From a marine actinobacterium MedAcidi-G1 (GTDB lineage Bacteria > Actinomycetota > Acidimicrobiia > Acidimicrobiales > MedAcidi-G1): a DNA stretch of 64,000 nucleotides. A model generated the notes under the pieces. That model saw only the letters and a program-made list of their open reading frames with translations, did no database searches and had not been told where the DNA came from. Location: positions 1 to 64,000 of the forward strand of contig JUEM01000008.1 in the NCBI GenBank assembly GCA_000817085.1, written 5' to 3'. Below are positions 52,075-60,136 of this stretch, piece after piece. A program made the position numbers and the translations under genes. Positions within the stretch are counted from its first letter, which is position 1, and every line of letters starts with the position of its first letter.

Positions 52075-53247
52075 TTAATTCCATTTGACTCTAAGTTCCG
52101 TAAATCCACGAAGAATAAATGGTGGAGTCATAGGGGGATCTTCCAAAACTTTAAATGTTGTATTTGATGTAACAATTTTCTCTAGGGCTAAACGAGCTTC
52201 TAATCGTGCTAGAGGAGCTCCTATGCAATAGTGAACGCCCCACCCGAAAGCAAGATGTTGTCTAGCAAGTCCTGGATCGCGGTCAAACCTAATTGAGTCA
52301 GGATCATTCCACATTTCCGGATCTCGATTGGCAGAAGCAAACATAGCTTGGAGCTTTGTTCCTGTAGGAATCATCGAGTCTCGAACTGGACAAGTTTCTG
52401 AATTAGTTCTAAACAACCCTTGAACCGGTGAGTCGAAACGGAGAAATTCTTCGACGGCAGTTTCAATCAAATGCGGCTTATTTTTTAGACTTTCGAGTAA
52501 TTCTGGTTGTGAGGAAAGTCGGTAAACCATAAGAGCGAGAAGGCTCGCAGTCGTTTCGTGTCCGGCAACAAGAAGTTGGTGCCCTAAACGTTGAATTTCT
52601 CTTCTTGAAAGATCCCCTTTTGAAAAGGCAATTGTCATTGTTGAAATAGCATCCTCAGGGAGTTGATCACCTTGATTTATTAACATGAGTCTCGTTTCAA
52701 CAAGATCGTCGATATAGGCCCATAGCTCCTGGTTAGCTTTATCAACAAGCTTGAGATCACCACCCCCTAGACCGGCAACAATATCGTCAGCCCATCTATG
52801 GAATTTTTCTCGATCATTCGGATTAACACCAAGAATTTCAGCTATTGCGAGTGCGGGAAAAGGAAATGCGAAAAGTTCCACAAAATCTCCTTCTCCGGGC
52901 TTTTCGAAAGTTTCCCAGAGGTCGTTACAGATTGTTCTAAGTCTTTTTTCAAGGAGACGCATCTTTGAAGGAAGAAAAACTTCTCTAAGTACTCGACGTT
53001 GACGAGCGTGATCAGGATCGTCAGTTGATCCTAAAACACCGCCTTTTTGATAAAAAACACCAGGACCATCTGAATTGCCCCACAGTTCTGGAGATTTTAA
53101 AATTCCAAGGACATCATCATGTCTGCTAACAACGTAAAAAGGTGGATCAAAATTTTCTTCATAATGAAGAGGGCATTCTTCACGCAAAATTCGATGACCA
53201 TCAGAAGGCTCTAGATCATTAGCTCTTTCTACGTGCGAATATGACAT
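52075..53247 (-). CDS. Cytochrome P450
   Basis: About 390 residues from the ATG at 53247; an in-frame start 20 codons upstream would overlap the neighbouring gene and is less likely. It shows the oxygen-activation helix AGHETTAS, the ExxR motif in EEFLRFD, and the heme loop FGWGVHYCIGAPLAR with the thiolate cysteine. Soluble bacterial class I type, needing a ferredoxin and reductase, neither of which is in the window. It lies 4 bases after the predicted selenoprotein gene on the same strand, so the two are likely co-transcribed. Substrate unknown. Confidence 0.9.
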   Translation of the reverse strand: MSYSHVERANDLEPSDGHRILREECPLHYEENFDPPFYVVSRHDDVLGILKSPELWGNSDGPGVFYQKGGVLGSTDDPDHARQRRVLREVFLPSKMRLLEKRLRTICNDLWETFEKPGEGDFVELFAFPFPALAIAEILGVNPNDREKFHRWADDIVAGLGGGDLKLVDKANQELWAYIDDLVETRLMLINQGDQLPEDAISTMTIAFSKGDLSRREIQRLGHQLLVAGHETTASLLALMVYRLSSQPELLESLKNKPHLIETAVEEFLRFDSPVQGLFRTNSETCPVRDSMIPTGTKLQAMFASANRDPEMWNDPDSIRFDRDPGLARQHLAFGWGVHYCIGAPLARLEARLALEKIVTSNTTFKVLEDPPMTPPFILRGFTELRVKWN

Positions 53248-53251
53248 AGTT

Positions 53252-53758
53252 CTAGGTTTGTTTCTTCGGCTCACGACTCCAATTAATGTCAAAGTCCTGT
53301 GCCACATCCAAAACAGTTAATGCCCGCCCCATCCCAACGCAAAAACCTATTGTGACAGTTAGCTCCAGAATTTCTTCTTCACTGAAATGTTCTTTTAAGC
53401 GAATAAAAAACTCGTCATTAATAGATTTATGATCAAGAGCAAAACACTCAGCGTATTCGATTGCTAATTTTTCACGAATTGTAAAAGATTGATTCTCTTC
53501 ATATAAGTGAACTGAATGGTAGTGATCTTCATCAAATCCTTGCTCCATCGCCGATGCAGCTCTCGTATTCAGTCATATATCGCACGAGTTTAATTGCGCG
53601 ATCCGCATCCTAGCGGCTTCACGTTCACGGACAGGTAGACCACTCTCTTCGTAAACAGCTTTACTTAAAGCATGCACCCCTTTACCCATGTGGGGCGCTA
53701 TCGACCAGACCCTACTGACCTCGTGTCCTTCGCCTTCAGGAATTTCTATACGCGCCAT
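53252..53758 (-). CDS. Carboxymuconolactone decarboxylase/AhpD-family protein with in-frame TGA: probable selenoprotein (CxxU)
   Basis: One 168-codon gene with a single in-frame TGA at 53573-53575 (codon 62). The 61 codons before it and 106 after it are in the same frame, and both halves match one CMD/AhpD-type protein: PVREREAARMRIAQLNSCDI, then U62, LNTRAASAMEQGF, and a C-terminal IREKLAIEYAECFALDH ... LELTVTIGF. In relatives the motif is E-x11-C-x2-C-x3-(H/R). Here E47, C59, TGA at 62 and R66 occupy those places, so the TGA replaces the resolving/peroxidatic cysteine. Family members are thiol-dependent peroxidases or decarboxylases. AAGGAG sits 8 bases before the ATG. A nonsense mutation is the alternative; position and downstream hairpin favour selenocysteine. 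Confidence 0.75.
53542..53560 (-). promoter_or_regulatory. Candidate bacterial SECIS hairpin
   Basis: Starting 12 bases after the TGA, the minus-strand RNA GCUGCAUCGGCGAUGGAGC folds into GCU/AGC, one G-G mismatch, CAUC/GAUG and the three-base loop GGC. The loop begins 21 bases after the TGA and has G in its first two positions, both within the published bacterial SECIS rules as I know them. Folding was done by eye. Confidence 0.65.
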
Positions 53759-53848
53759 ATGTACAATCTCCTTTCTAGTGATAGTTTTTCATGAACTTAT
53801 TAAATAGAAATAGTTGAGCCTAAAAATATCAGAATAAAGGAAGTTCAA

Positions 53849-55582
53849 ATGGAAAGCTGGATTACAGATAGCCCATTTAATGAAAGATTTCGTTATTACA
53901 CACGCGGAAACGCAGATGAAGTAGGTCCAGATCCATGGAGTCCACTTGGTTGGACCTTGGCTTGGGAGAAAGGTTGCTGCCCGGGGGTTGCTGGCGGATA
54001 CGTAGAGTATGGAGTTTTTGATTTGGATGAATTTCCCCATGAAGCACGTAGCACTTTTGGACTTTGGGGAGGATATTTCTATAACTGTCTCTCAATGACT
54101 TGGGTTTTCGGAGTTCGAATGCCTGGAGCCACTCCAGAAGCAATAAATTTAGCGTATTTTGGTGAACGTTCCGATGTCCCCGAGTATGAAGAACACCCTG
54201 AAGATATTAAAGAAGAAGCTGAGGAACTGGTGGCTGAGAGTATGGCCTGGGTAATGAGCGCTGATGATTACCCAATGATGGAAGAAAGATCCAAAGTAGC
54301 TCGAGAAGCTGTGAAAAATCGCCCAAATCACAGTGAGTCATCTAATGAAGAGCTAGTTAGATATGCACGCGAAATGGTTGAGCTACTTGAATACGTTTGG
54401 GTGCCATCTTGTGTAGCAGCATTAGCCTGTTCGCTTGGGCCGGGTGCGGTGCAGGCTATTTGTGATGGAATTGGACGTTCTGATGATGCCGTGAAGCTTA
54501 TGTCTGCAGTTGGAGACGTTGAGTCTGCGGGCGCTTCATTCCGTATGTGGGATTTGAGCAGAATCATTCGAAACTCAGAAGAACTCACAACTATTTTTGA
54601 TGATGGCAGTGATGGAGCTTTAGAAAAAATAAAATCTTTAACCTCCAACGATGCTAAAAGTTTTGTTACTCATTGGGAAGAACTGATAGAAGAGTGTGGC
54701 CATCGTGGACCTAACGAATGGGATATGAGGTCCCATTCCTGGGCGACAAAGCCGGAATTAGCACTTGGGATGTTGGAGAGATTACGTTTCCAAGAAGACG
54801 ATAAATCACCTCATTTAGCTTCTATAAAGTCAGCAGAAACACGAGAAAAACTCACTGCAGAAGTATTAGATCTCGTAAAAGATGATGAAGAAACGCACGC
54901 TAGTCTTGCTGCAGCAATAAAATCGGCTGCTCTTTTCTTTGGGTATAGGGAAATGGGTAAAAATGCTGCTATTCGATCAGTTCATGAAGCAAAGCTAGCA
55001 ATGATGGAACTAGGTACAAGAATGGTGACGGTGGGCGCGATTGATGACCCTCAGCAATTGTTTATGGTTACCGAATCAGAGCTTGATGATTTTATTGCTG
55101 ACCCTATTTCAATGAGAGATACAATTTTAGAAAGAGATAAAGATTTTGCGTATTTGCATGAAGTTGAACCGCCTTACATAGTTGATGGAAGAGTTGGCAT
55201 ACCACCTATTTCTGAATGGCCTAAGAGAGGTTTAAGCAAATCTGATCCTGCAGAAGTAGGAGAAGTGTTGCAGGGTAGCGCCGGTTCCCCAGGTATCGCT
55301 ACCGGCACAGCAAGGGTAATTTTAAATCCTAATGATGCTTCATCGCTTCAACCAGGTGATGTCATGATCGCCCCCACAACTGATCCAGCATGGACCCCAT
55401 TATTTATGACAGCCTCGGCAGTGGTTGTAAACGTTGGAGCAGTTGCCAGCCATGCAGCGATTGTAAGTAGAGAGCTAGGAATCCCTTGCGCCGTGTCAGT
55501 GGCTGATGCAACTGATCGTATAAGAGATGGCTCTACTATTACGGTAGACGGTTCAACAGGAACTGTGACAATCGTTAGCTAG
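53849..55582 (+). CDS. PEP-utilising-enzyme mobile-domain protein without ATP-grasp domain
   Basis: A 577-residue protein. The last ~90 residues form a complete phosphohistidine swivelling domain: GSAGSPGIATGTARVI, PGDVMIAPTTDPAWTPLF and the phosphorylatable histidine in SHAAIVSRELGIP. The first ~470 residues are largely helical and resemble the middle/substrate region of rifampicin-phosphotransferase and PEP-synthase-type enzymes (EECGHRGPNEWDMRSHSW, ETHASLAAAIKSAALFFGYR read in parts). No ATP-grasp nucleotide domain is encoded here or nearby. It resembles the split organisation of phenylphosphate synthase. Probably phosphorylates an alcohol or ketone with a partner from elsewhere (inference). 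Confidence 0.7.
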   Translation: MESWITDSPFNERFRYYTRGNADEVGPDPWSPLGWTLAWEKGCCPGVAGGYVEYGVFDLDEFPHEARSTFGLWGGYFYNCLSMTWVFGVRMPGATPEAINLAYFGERSDVPEYEEHPEDIKEEAEELVAESMAWVMSADDYPMMEERSKVAREAVKNRPNHSESSNEELVRYAREMVELLEYVWVPSCVAALACSLGPGAVQAICDGIGRSDDAVKLMSAVGDVESAGASFRMWDLSRIIRNSEELTTIFDDGSDGALEKIKSLTSNDAKSFVTHWEELIEECGHRGPNEWDMRSHSWATKPELALGMLERLRFQEDDKSPHLASIKSAETREKLTAEVLDLVKDDEETHASLAAAIKSAALFFGYREMGKNAAIRSVHEAKLAMMELGTRMVTVGAIDDPQQLFMVTESELDDFIADPISMRDTILERDKDFAYLHEVEPPYIVDGRVGIPPISEWPKRGLSKSDPAEVGEVLQGSAGSPGIATGTARVILNPNDASSLQPGDVMIAPTTDPAWTPLFMTASAVVVNVGAVASHAAIVSRELGIPCAVSVADATDRIRDGSTITVDGSTGTVTIVS

Positions 55583-55590
55583 TTAAAAAT

Positions 55591-56418
55591 TTACTCCGTG
55601 AAATAGCCACCGTCTGGGTGAAGGATTTCTCCGGTCATATATGACGACTCGTCAGATGCAAGGAAAAGAGCAGTATTTGCTACTTCAACTGGAAGACCTC
55701 TTCGACCCATCGGAACGCTCTTAAGCGCTTCTTCGACTCTTTCAGGAGGTGCGATTTCAAAAATGGTAGTCATGTGGGTTTCAATAAAACCTGGTCCAAT
55801 CGCATTAACCCTAATGTTGGCAGGAGCAAGTTCACGAGCGGCTTTTTTAGTAAGCATCCAAACTCCAGCTTTTGAAACAACATACGGAGTCGGTCCCGCA
55901 TCTGGATGTTTTGCGGCAATTGATGCGAGAGTAATTATTGAACCTCCTTTATTCTGTTCGGCCATAACTGCGGCAGCTGACTGAAGTGCGAAATAGGTTC
56001 CTGTCAAGTTCACATCCAAAACTTTTTGCCATTCTTCAAGGCTTCCATCTATGAATGCTTGTACAGGATTTTCTATTTCTTGAGCGCGCTTTACTGCCAT
56101 TTTTACTTCGGCTTCTCGATCACCCGAAAGATAATCTTGATGTGTAACCCCAGCGGCAGTTACAAGAACATCAACTGAACCAAATTCTGCTAAAGCAACA
56201 TCGATCATTTCTTGATTCTCGAGGCGGTTAACGGCATCAAGACTCACATAAGTTGCTTTCCCACCAGCATTTTGAACCATCTTTACAGTTTCTAATCCTG
56301 ACTCTTCGAGCATGTCCGCAATAACTATTCCCTTTGCCCCTTCTTGAGCAAATCGTAAAGCTGTAGCTCTTCCAAGACCATTTGCACCACCTGTTATGAC
56401 AGCAACTTTTTCACTCAT
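55591..56418 (-). CDS. Short-chain dehydrogenase/reductase with inserted loop
   Basis: About 275 residues from the second methionine (ATG 56418); an ATG three codons earlier (56427) is possible. TGGANGLGRAT binds the cofactor, VLVTAAGVTH replaces NNAG, and the catalytic residues are in TLASIAAKH and YVVSK. An insertion of about 30 residues (HQDYLSGDREAEVKMAVKR and after) between strand 4 and helix 4 departs from FabG and resembles SDRs acting on bulky hydrophobic substrates. Substrate unknown. Divergent from a P450 gene. Confidence 0.82.
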   Translation of the reverse strand: MSEKVAVITGGANGLGRATALRFAQEGAKGIVIADMLEESGLETVKMVQNAGGKATYVSLDAVNRLENQEMIDVALAEFGSVDVLVTAAGVTHQDYLSGDREAEVKMAVKRAQEIENPVQAFIDGSLEEWQKVLDVNLTGTYFALQSAAAVMAEQNKGGSIITLASIAAKHPDAGPTPYVVSKAGVWMLTKKAARELAPANIRVNAIGPGFIETHMTTIFEIAPPERVEEALKSVPMGRRGLPVEVANTALFLASDESSYMTGEILHPDGGYFTE

Positions 56419-56487
56419 TCTCCCCATGGCTTAACCTTACATCGGCTTCAAGTCGACTTCTGTATCTAGATTGCGTAACCTAACGTT

Positions 56488-57768
56488 ATGACAGTTGAAG
56501 AAACCGAACACGACGAAACGCCTTCTTTGTTAGATCATAAATGTCCCGTAGCAACAAATTTTATGGACCATAAGGTTCAGAGTGAACCTTGGGATTTCAT
56601 AGCCGAATTACATGAAAGTTGCCCCGTGCATAGGGTATCTGAAACAGGAGTTTGGCTTATGGTCAACTATGAAGCTTCAAAGGAAGCTTTATTGACACAT
56701 GAAATTTTTTCCAGCACCGTTCGAGCAGCTTCAGGACATCAAGCAGAAAAACTTCGCCTCCATCAAGAAATTCTTAGCAAAGAAGGATGGGGACACGTAC
56801 TGACTTTGCAACGCACAGATCCACCTGTGCATACCCACTATCGCAAGCTTATAAATCGCGTTTTCACTCCAAGAAGAGTAGCGGCAATGGCACCGAATAT
56901 TGATGCTGTAGCGAACTCTCTAATCGACGCATTCGTCGATTCGGGAGAATGTGAATTTGTAAATGAATTCGCTATGCCTCTCCCGGGAATAATCATTACT
57001 GAACAATTGGGGCTTGACAGAAGTCAGATTTACACATTTAAAAAGTGGGCAGACGCGATGCTTGCTCCCTCAATGCGACTACTTACAGAAGAAGAGATTA
57101 GAGAAGTAGCAGAAATAGAGCTGGAAGCTCAAAGACATTTTGCACAAGAGTTTGAAAAGAGGCGTCAAAACCCTTCAGATGATTTAATTTCGGCATTGGT
57201 GAATTCACACGAAGAGGGTGAGGAACCACTCACAATCGCTGAATTGCAAAACTTGATGCATCAGTTAATTACTGGGGGTTTTGAAACTACGACTAGTGCA
57301 TTGGCGCACGGTATTTGGTTATTAATTGAATACCCAGAGACGCAAAAAATGCTTAGAAGCAATCCTGAGCTTATCGAAAACTTTATAGAGGAAGCTTTGC
57401 GATTTTGGAGCCCTGTTCAAGGCTTGGCACGTATGACCACTGAAGATACCGAGGTTTGTGGTACCACAATTCCTTCTGGTTCTATGGTTTCGGTCCGATA
57501 CGGAGCAGCTAATCGGGACCCAGAACAATTTGAGAATCCGGAAAAATTCGATATCACACGAAAAGATAACGGCGGACATTTAGCTTTTGGATTTGGTGCA
57601 CATTTTTGCCCCGGGGCTTCCCTTGCTCGTCAAGAATTAAAGAGTTCATTTACAGCTTTGCTGCAACGTAGCGAATGGTTTGAATTCGCTAAACCTTTAT
57701 CAGATCCGGCTCACGAACCTAGTTTCTTTTTGCTCCCTCTGGAAGAGATGCACATAAAAATCAAATAG
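56488..57768 (+). CDS. Cytochrome P450
   Basis: A 426-residue soluble P450: I-helix GGFETTTSALAHG, ExxR in EEALRFWSP, and the heme thiolate loop FGFGAHFCPGASLAR. Clearly a different subfamily from the 52-kb P450 (it is longer and has an N-terminal extension with DHKCPVATNFMDHK). No redox partner genes nearby. Substrate probably a hydrophobic carboxylate or terpenoid-like compound, judging from epoxide hydrolase, SDR and CoA-transferase neighbours (inference). Confidence 0.9.
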   Translation: MTVEETEHDETPSLLDHKCPVATNFMDHKVQSEPWDFIAELHESCPVHRVSETGVWLMVNYEASKEALLTHEIFSSTVRAASGHQAEKLRLHQEILSKEGWGHVLTLQRTDPPVHTHYRKLINRVFTPRRVAAMAPNIDAVANSLIDAFVDSGECEFVNEFAMPLPGIIITEQLGLDRSQIYTFKKWADAMLAPSMRLLTEEEIREVAEIELEAQRHFAQEFEKRRQNPSDDLISALVNSHEEGEEPLTIAELQNLMHQLITGGFETTTSALAHGIWLLIEYPETQKMLRSNPELIENFIEEALRFWSPVQGLARMTTEDTEVCGTTIPSGSMVSVRYGAANRDPEQFENPEKFDITRKDNGGHLAFGFGAHFCPGASLARQELKSSFTALLQRSEWFEFAKPLSDPAHEPSFFLLPLEEMHIKIK

Positions 57769-57780
57769 GTAAAAAACCTA
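57766..57780. terminator. Small hairpin spanning two convergent stop codons
   Basis: TAGGT (57766-57770), five A and ACCTA (57776-57780) form a 5-base stem. The P450 stop TAG and the epoxide hydrolase stop (TAG on the minus strand) are its two ends. Too short to be a strong terminator by itself. Confidence 0.25.
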
Positions 57781-58935
57781 CTTATTATAAAGTTGCGAAA
57801 AAGTTTCCTGGATGTCATTTACTAGTAAGGATGGTTGCTCGGCTGCACTAAAGTGTCCACCTGCGGGCATTACTGTCCATCGTAAAAGATTTGTTTTTTC
57901 CTCAACTATTTTTTTTGGGAGCGCCACTACGTCTTTGGGAAAAATCGCGTAAGCAGTTGGAGATTCAATTACTGGTTGACGACCGTGAGCTAGTGGCCAA
58001 GGTTTATTAAAGTGCTCAAAATACATTCTTAGTGATGAAGTTATTGCCCCTGTGCACCAATACAAAGATGCGTTGGTGCACAAGTCTTCCCGCGAAAAAA
58101 CTGACTCAATATCACCGTTGTTGTCACTCCAATTATGCCTTCGTTCCCAGAGCCAAGCGGCTGTACCTGCCGGAGAGTCAATTAAAGCGTGAGCTAAAGT
58201 ATGGGGATCATTTGTATGGACTGCAAGATGACTTTTTAATGATGGTGCTGCTTCGTCCGCTCTGTCTCTCAAATCTTTTTCTTTCGGATCCCAATAGTGA
58301 TCAGATATTTCACTCCTTATGAGCCCAGGTACAACAGGTAACCCGAGATGGACACCAATGACGTTGTCGCTATATGCATGACCCAGATGCGCAGTTATAA
58401 GAGACCCCCAGTCTCCGCCATGTGCTGCATAACTTTCATATCCAAGCACTTCAGTCATCAGTTTGTTCCAAAGATATGCAACGGTTGGGACATCTACTCC
58501 GGCCTTTGTTAGTGGCGTAGAGAATCCAAAACCGGGGAGTGAAGGCACAATTACGTCAAACGACGGGGATCCTTTTTCTTTAGGAGATGAGAGTGGAGTT
58601 ATTACCTCACGAAAATCCCAAAAAGTCCATGGCCATCCATGGGTTAAGATGATTGGAATTGAATTGCTTTTAGTTCCCTTTGATCTAAGAAAATGGATAC
58701 TTATTCCTTCTATTTCAACTTTAAAGTGCTCATAACGACGCATTTCTTGAACTACTTTTTCCCAACTCCATGTATTTGCCCAATAGTGAATCATTTCGCG
58801 CAGCCACTTGTTTGGGACACCGTATTTCCAATCATCTTCACCAATTGTGTGCGGCCAACGAGTATTCAAAAGACGCTTTTTTAGTAAATTCAAGTCTTCT
58901 TCACTTATGTCAGGGCTGAAACTTTCTATTTCCAT
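57778..58935 (-). CDS. Epoxide hydrolase (microsomal-type, N-terminal EHN domain)
   Basis: A 385-residue epoxide hydrolase. The EHN domain comes first (about 1-110, SEEDLNLLKKRLLNTRWPHT), then the alpha/beta-hydrolase core with the oxyanion motif HGWPWTFWDFRE, the nucleophile D175 in HGGDWGSLI and the base H361 in AGGHFSAAEQP. It opens epoxides to trans-diols via an alkyl-enzyme ester. This is the juvenile-hormone/microsomal EH architecture, common in actinobacterial terpenoid and lipid catabolism. It converges on the P450 gene, whose product could supply an epoxide (inference). Confidence 0.9.
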   Translation of the reverse strand: MEIESFSPDISEEDLNLLKKRLLNTRWPHTIGEDDWKYGVPNKWLREMIHYWANTWSWEKVVQEMRRYEHFKVEIEGISIHFLRSKGTKSNSIPIILTHGWPWTFWDFREVITPLSSPKEKGSPSFDVIVPSLPGFGFSTPLTKAGVDVPTVAYLWNKLMTEVLGYESYAAHGGDWGSLITAHLGHAYSDNVIGVHLGLPVVPGLIRSEISDHYWDPKEKDLRDRADEAAPSLKSHLAVHTNDPHTLAHALIDSPAGTAAWLWERRHNWSDNNGDIESVFSREDLCTNASLYWCTGAITSSLRMYFEHFNKPWPLAHGRQPVIESPTAYAIFPKDVVALPKKIVEEKTNLLRWTVMPAGGHFSAAEQPSLLVNDIQETFSQLYNK

Positions 58936-58965
58936 GAGATTTTTATCAGATCGATTAACTACGTT

Positions 58966-59445
58966 TTAAGCAAAGACTGATCGTGTTATCCATTCAGCTA
59001 CCATGGCAGGCTTGTTTTGCCCTTCTATTTCCACGGTGATAGTTCTAGTTATATTCACAGCAGTTGGTTCTTTCAGTTCTACTGAAGATATTTTGCTTTG
59101 AGCTCTTATTCGCGCACCCGCTAGGACAGGGTTAATAAAACGGATTTTTTCGAAACCATAGTTTATTCCCATTAGCTGGCCTTCCATTTTTGGAATCGCA
59201 ACCGGGAGGCTTGCTGTCAGATGAACAAGAAGGGAAAGAGAAAGGAAACCGTGAGCTATTGTTCCTCCAAAAGGTGTTTCTGCTAAAGCTCTTTCTGGAT
59301 CAACGTGAATGAATTGATGATCAATTGTTGCATCAGCAAAGTCATTAATCCGGTTCTGATCAACTTCAAACCATTCTCCATAGCCCTGATCAGCGCCTTC
59401 AAGCTCTTTTAGGTTGTTGAAAGCAGTTTGTAAGTTTGAAGACAT
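58966..59445 (-). CDS. MaoC-family hydratase/dehydratase
   Basis: The start is the ATG at 59445 (159 residues), supported by AGAGGAGA just upstream; earlier in-frame ATGs invade the divergent gene. Hot-dog fold with the catalytic pair in ATIDHQFIHVDPERA (D and H), then GTIAHGFLSLSLL. MaoC proteins hydrate 2-enoyl-CoAs to 3-hydroxyacyl-CoAs. Acyl chain unknown. Adjacent to an epoxide hydrolase gene and divergent from a nitroreductase gene. Confidence 0.85.
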   Translation of the reverse strand: MSSNLQTAFNNLKELEGADQGYGEWFEVDQNRINDFADATIDHQFIHVDPERALAETPFGGTIAHGFLSLSLLVHLTASLPVAIPKMEGQLMGINYGFEKIRFINPVLAGARIRAQSKISSVELKEPTAVNITRTITVEIEGQNKPAMVAEWITRSVFA

Positions 59446-59488
59446 TTTACTCTCCTCTAAGATTTTTAACATTTTACAAGTTTCTATC

Positions 59489-60043
59489 ATGCCCGATCTA
59501 GACACTTACCTGCTACTAATGCGATTATTAGGTATGGATGCTTATAAGGCTGTTATAGAAAAACGTGATAAAAGAGAATTTGAGAATCTCCCAATTCCTG
59601 AAGAAATTTTGTTGAAAGTATTGCAAGCAACAAGGATGGCGGGAAGTGGCAAAAATAGACAAACGGGTCGAATCGTAGTTGTCGCTGAACAAGAAGGTAG
59701 AAATTCGGTTGCTGAAAGTGGTGATTTTGGTGATTGGGTCAAAGATGCGGCTGTAGCGCTGGTGTTTGCTATTCACTCAGATGGTGGGCTTAGGCCAGAT
59801 TTTGATATTGGAAGAATGGCACAGAACGCAATGATTGTTGCTAATTCTGAAGGTTTATCTAGCTGTCCAATGACTGTTTATCGTCAAAAAGAACTTAAAG
59901 CTGCCTTAAGTATTCCTGATGAGTATGACGTGCCGATGGTTATAGGTATGGGTTTTCCTGCCAATAGTTCTAAAACGTCGCGATCTCATCCACGGATACC
60001 ACTTGAGGACATGATTTATAGAGAGACTTGGGGAAGTATTTAA
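59489..60043 (+). CDS. Nitroreductase-family FMN oxidoreductase
   Basis: The preferred ATG is 59489 (184 residues). A further ATG at 59534 would begin at MDAYKAVIEKRDKREF, the point where most family members start. FMN-binding basic residues (KRDKREF), the ATRMAGSGKNRQ loop and the C-terminal SCPMTVYRQKELK ... MVIGMGFPA fit small nitroreductase-like enzymes, which reduce nitro groups, quinones, enones or flavins. Physiological substrate unknown. Start spacing from the divergent MaoC gene is only 43 bases. Confidence 0.75.
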   Translation: MPDLDTYLLLMRLLGMDAYKAVIEKRDKREFENLPIPEEILLKVLQATRMAGSGKNRQTGRIVVVAEQEGRNSVAESGDFGDWVKDAAVALVFAIHSDGGLRPDFDIGRMAQNAMIVANSEGLSSCPMTVYRQKELKAALSIPDEYDVPMVIGMGFPANSSKTSRSHPRIPLEDMIYRETWGSI

Positions 60044-60136
60044 ACAAATAAAGATTTTTATAGAAGGTTTGTGCTGACAGTTAAATTTGTTTACCCATAG
60101 TTTAAAATTAAAGTACAGATTGTTAGGAGGTGTGTT

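Noticed and set aside
53548-53575. Frameshift or two separate small genes at the CMD locus
   Set aside because: Both halves are in the same frame (starts differ by 210 bases), the second half lacks its own ribosome-binding site, and together they make one normal family-length protein.
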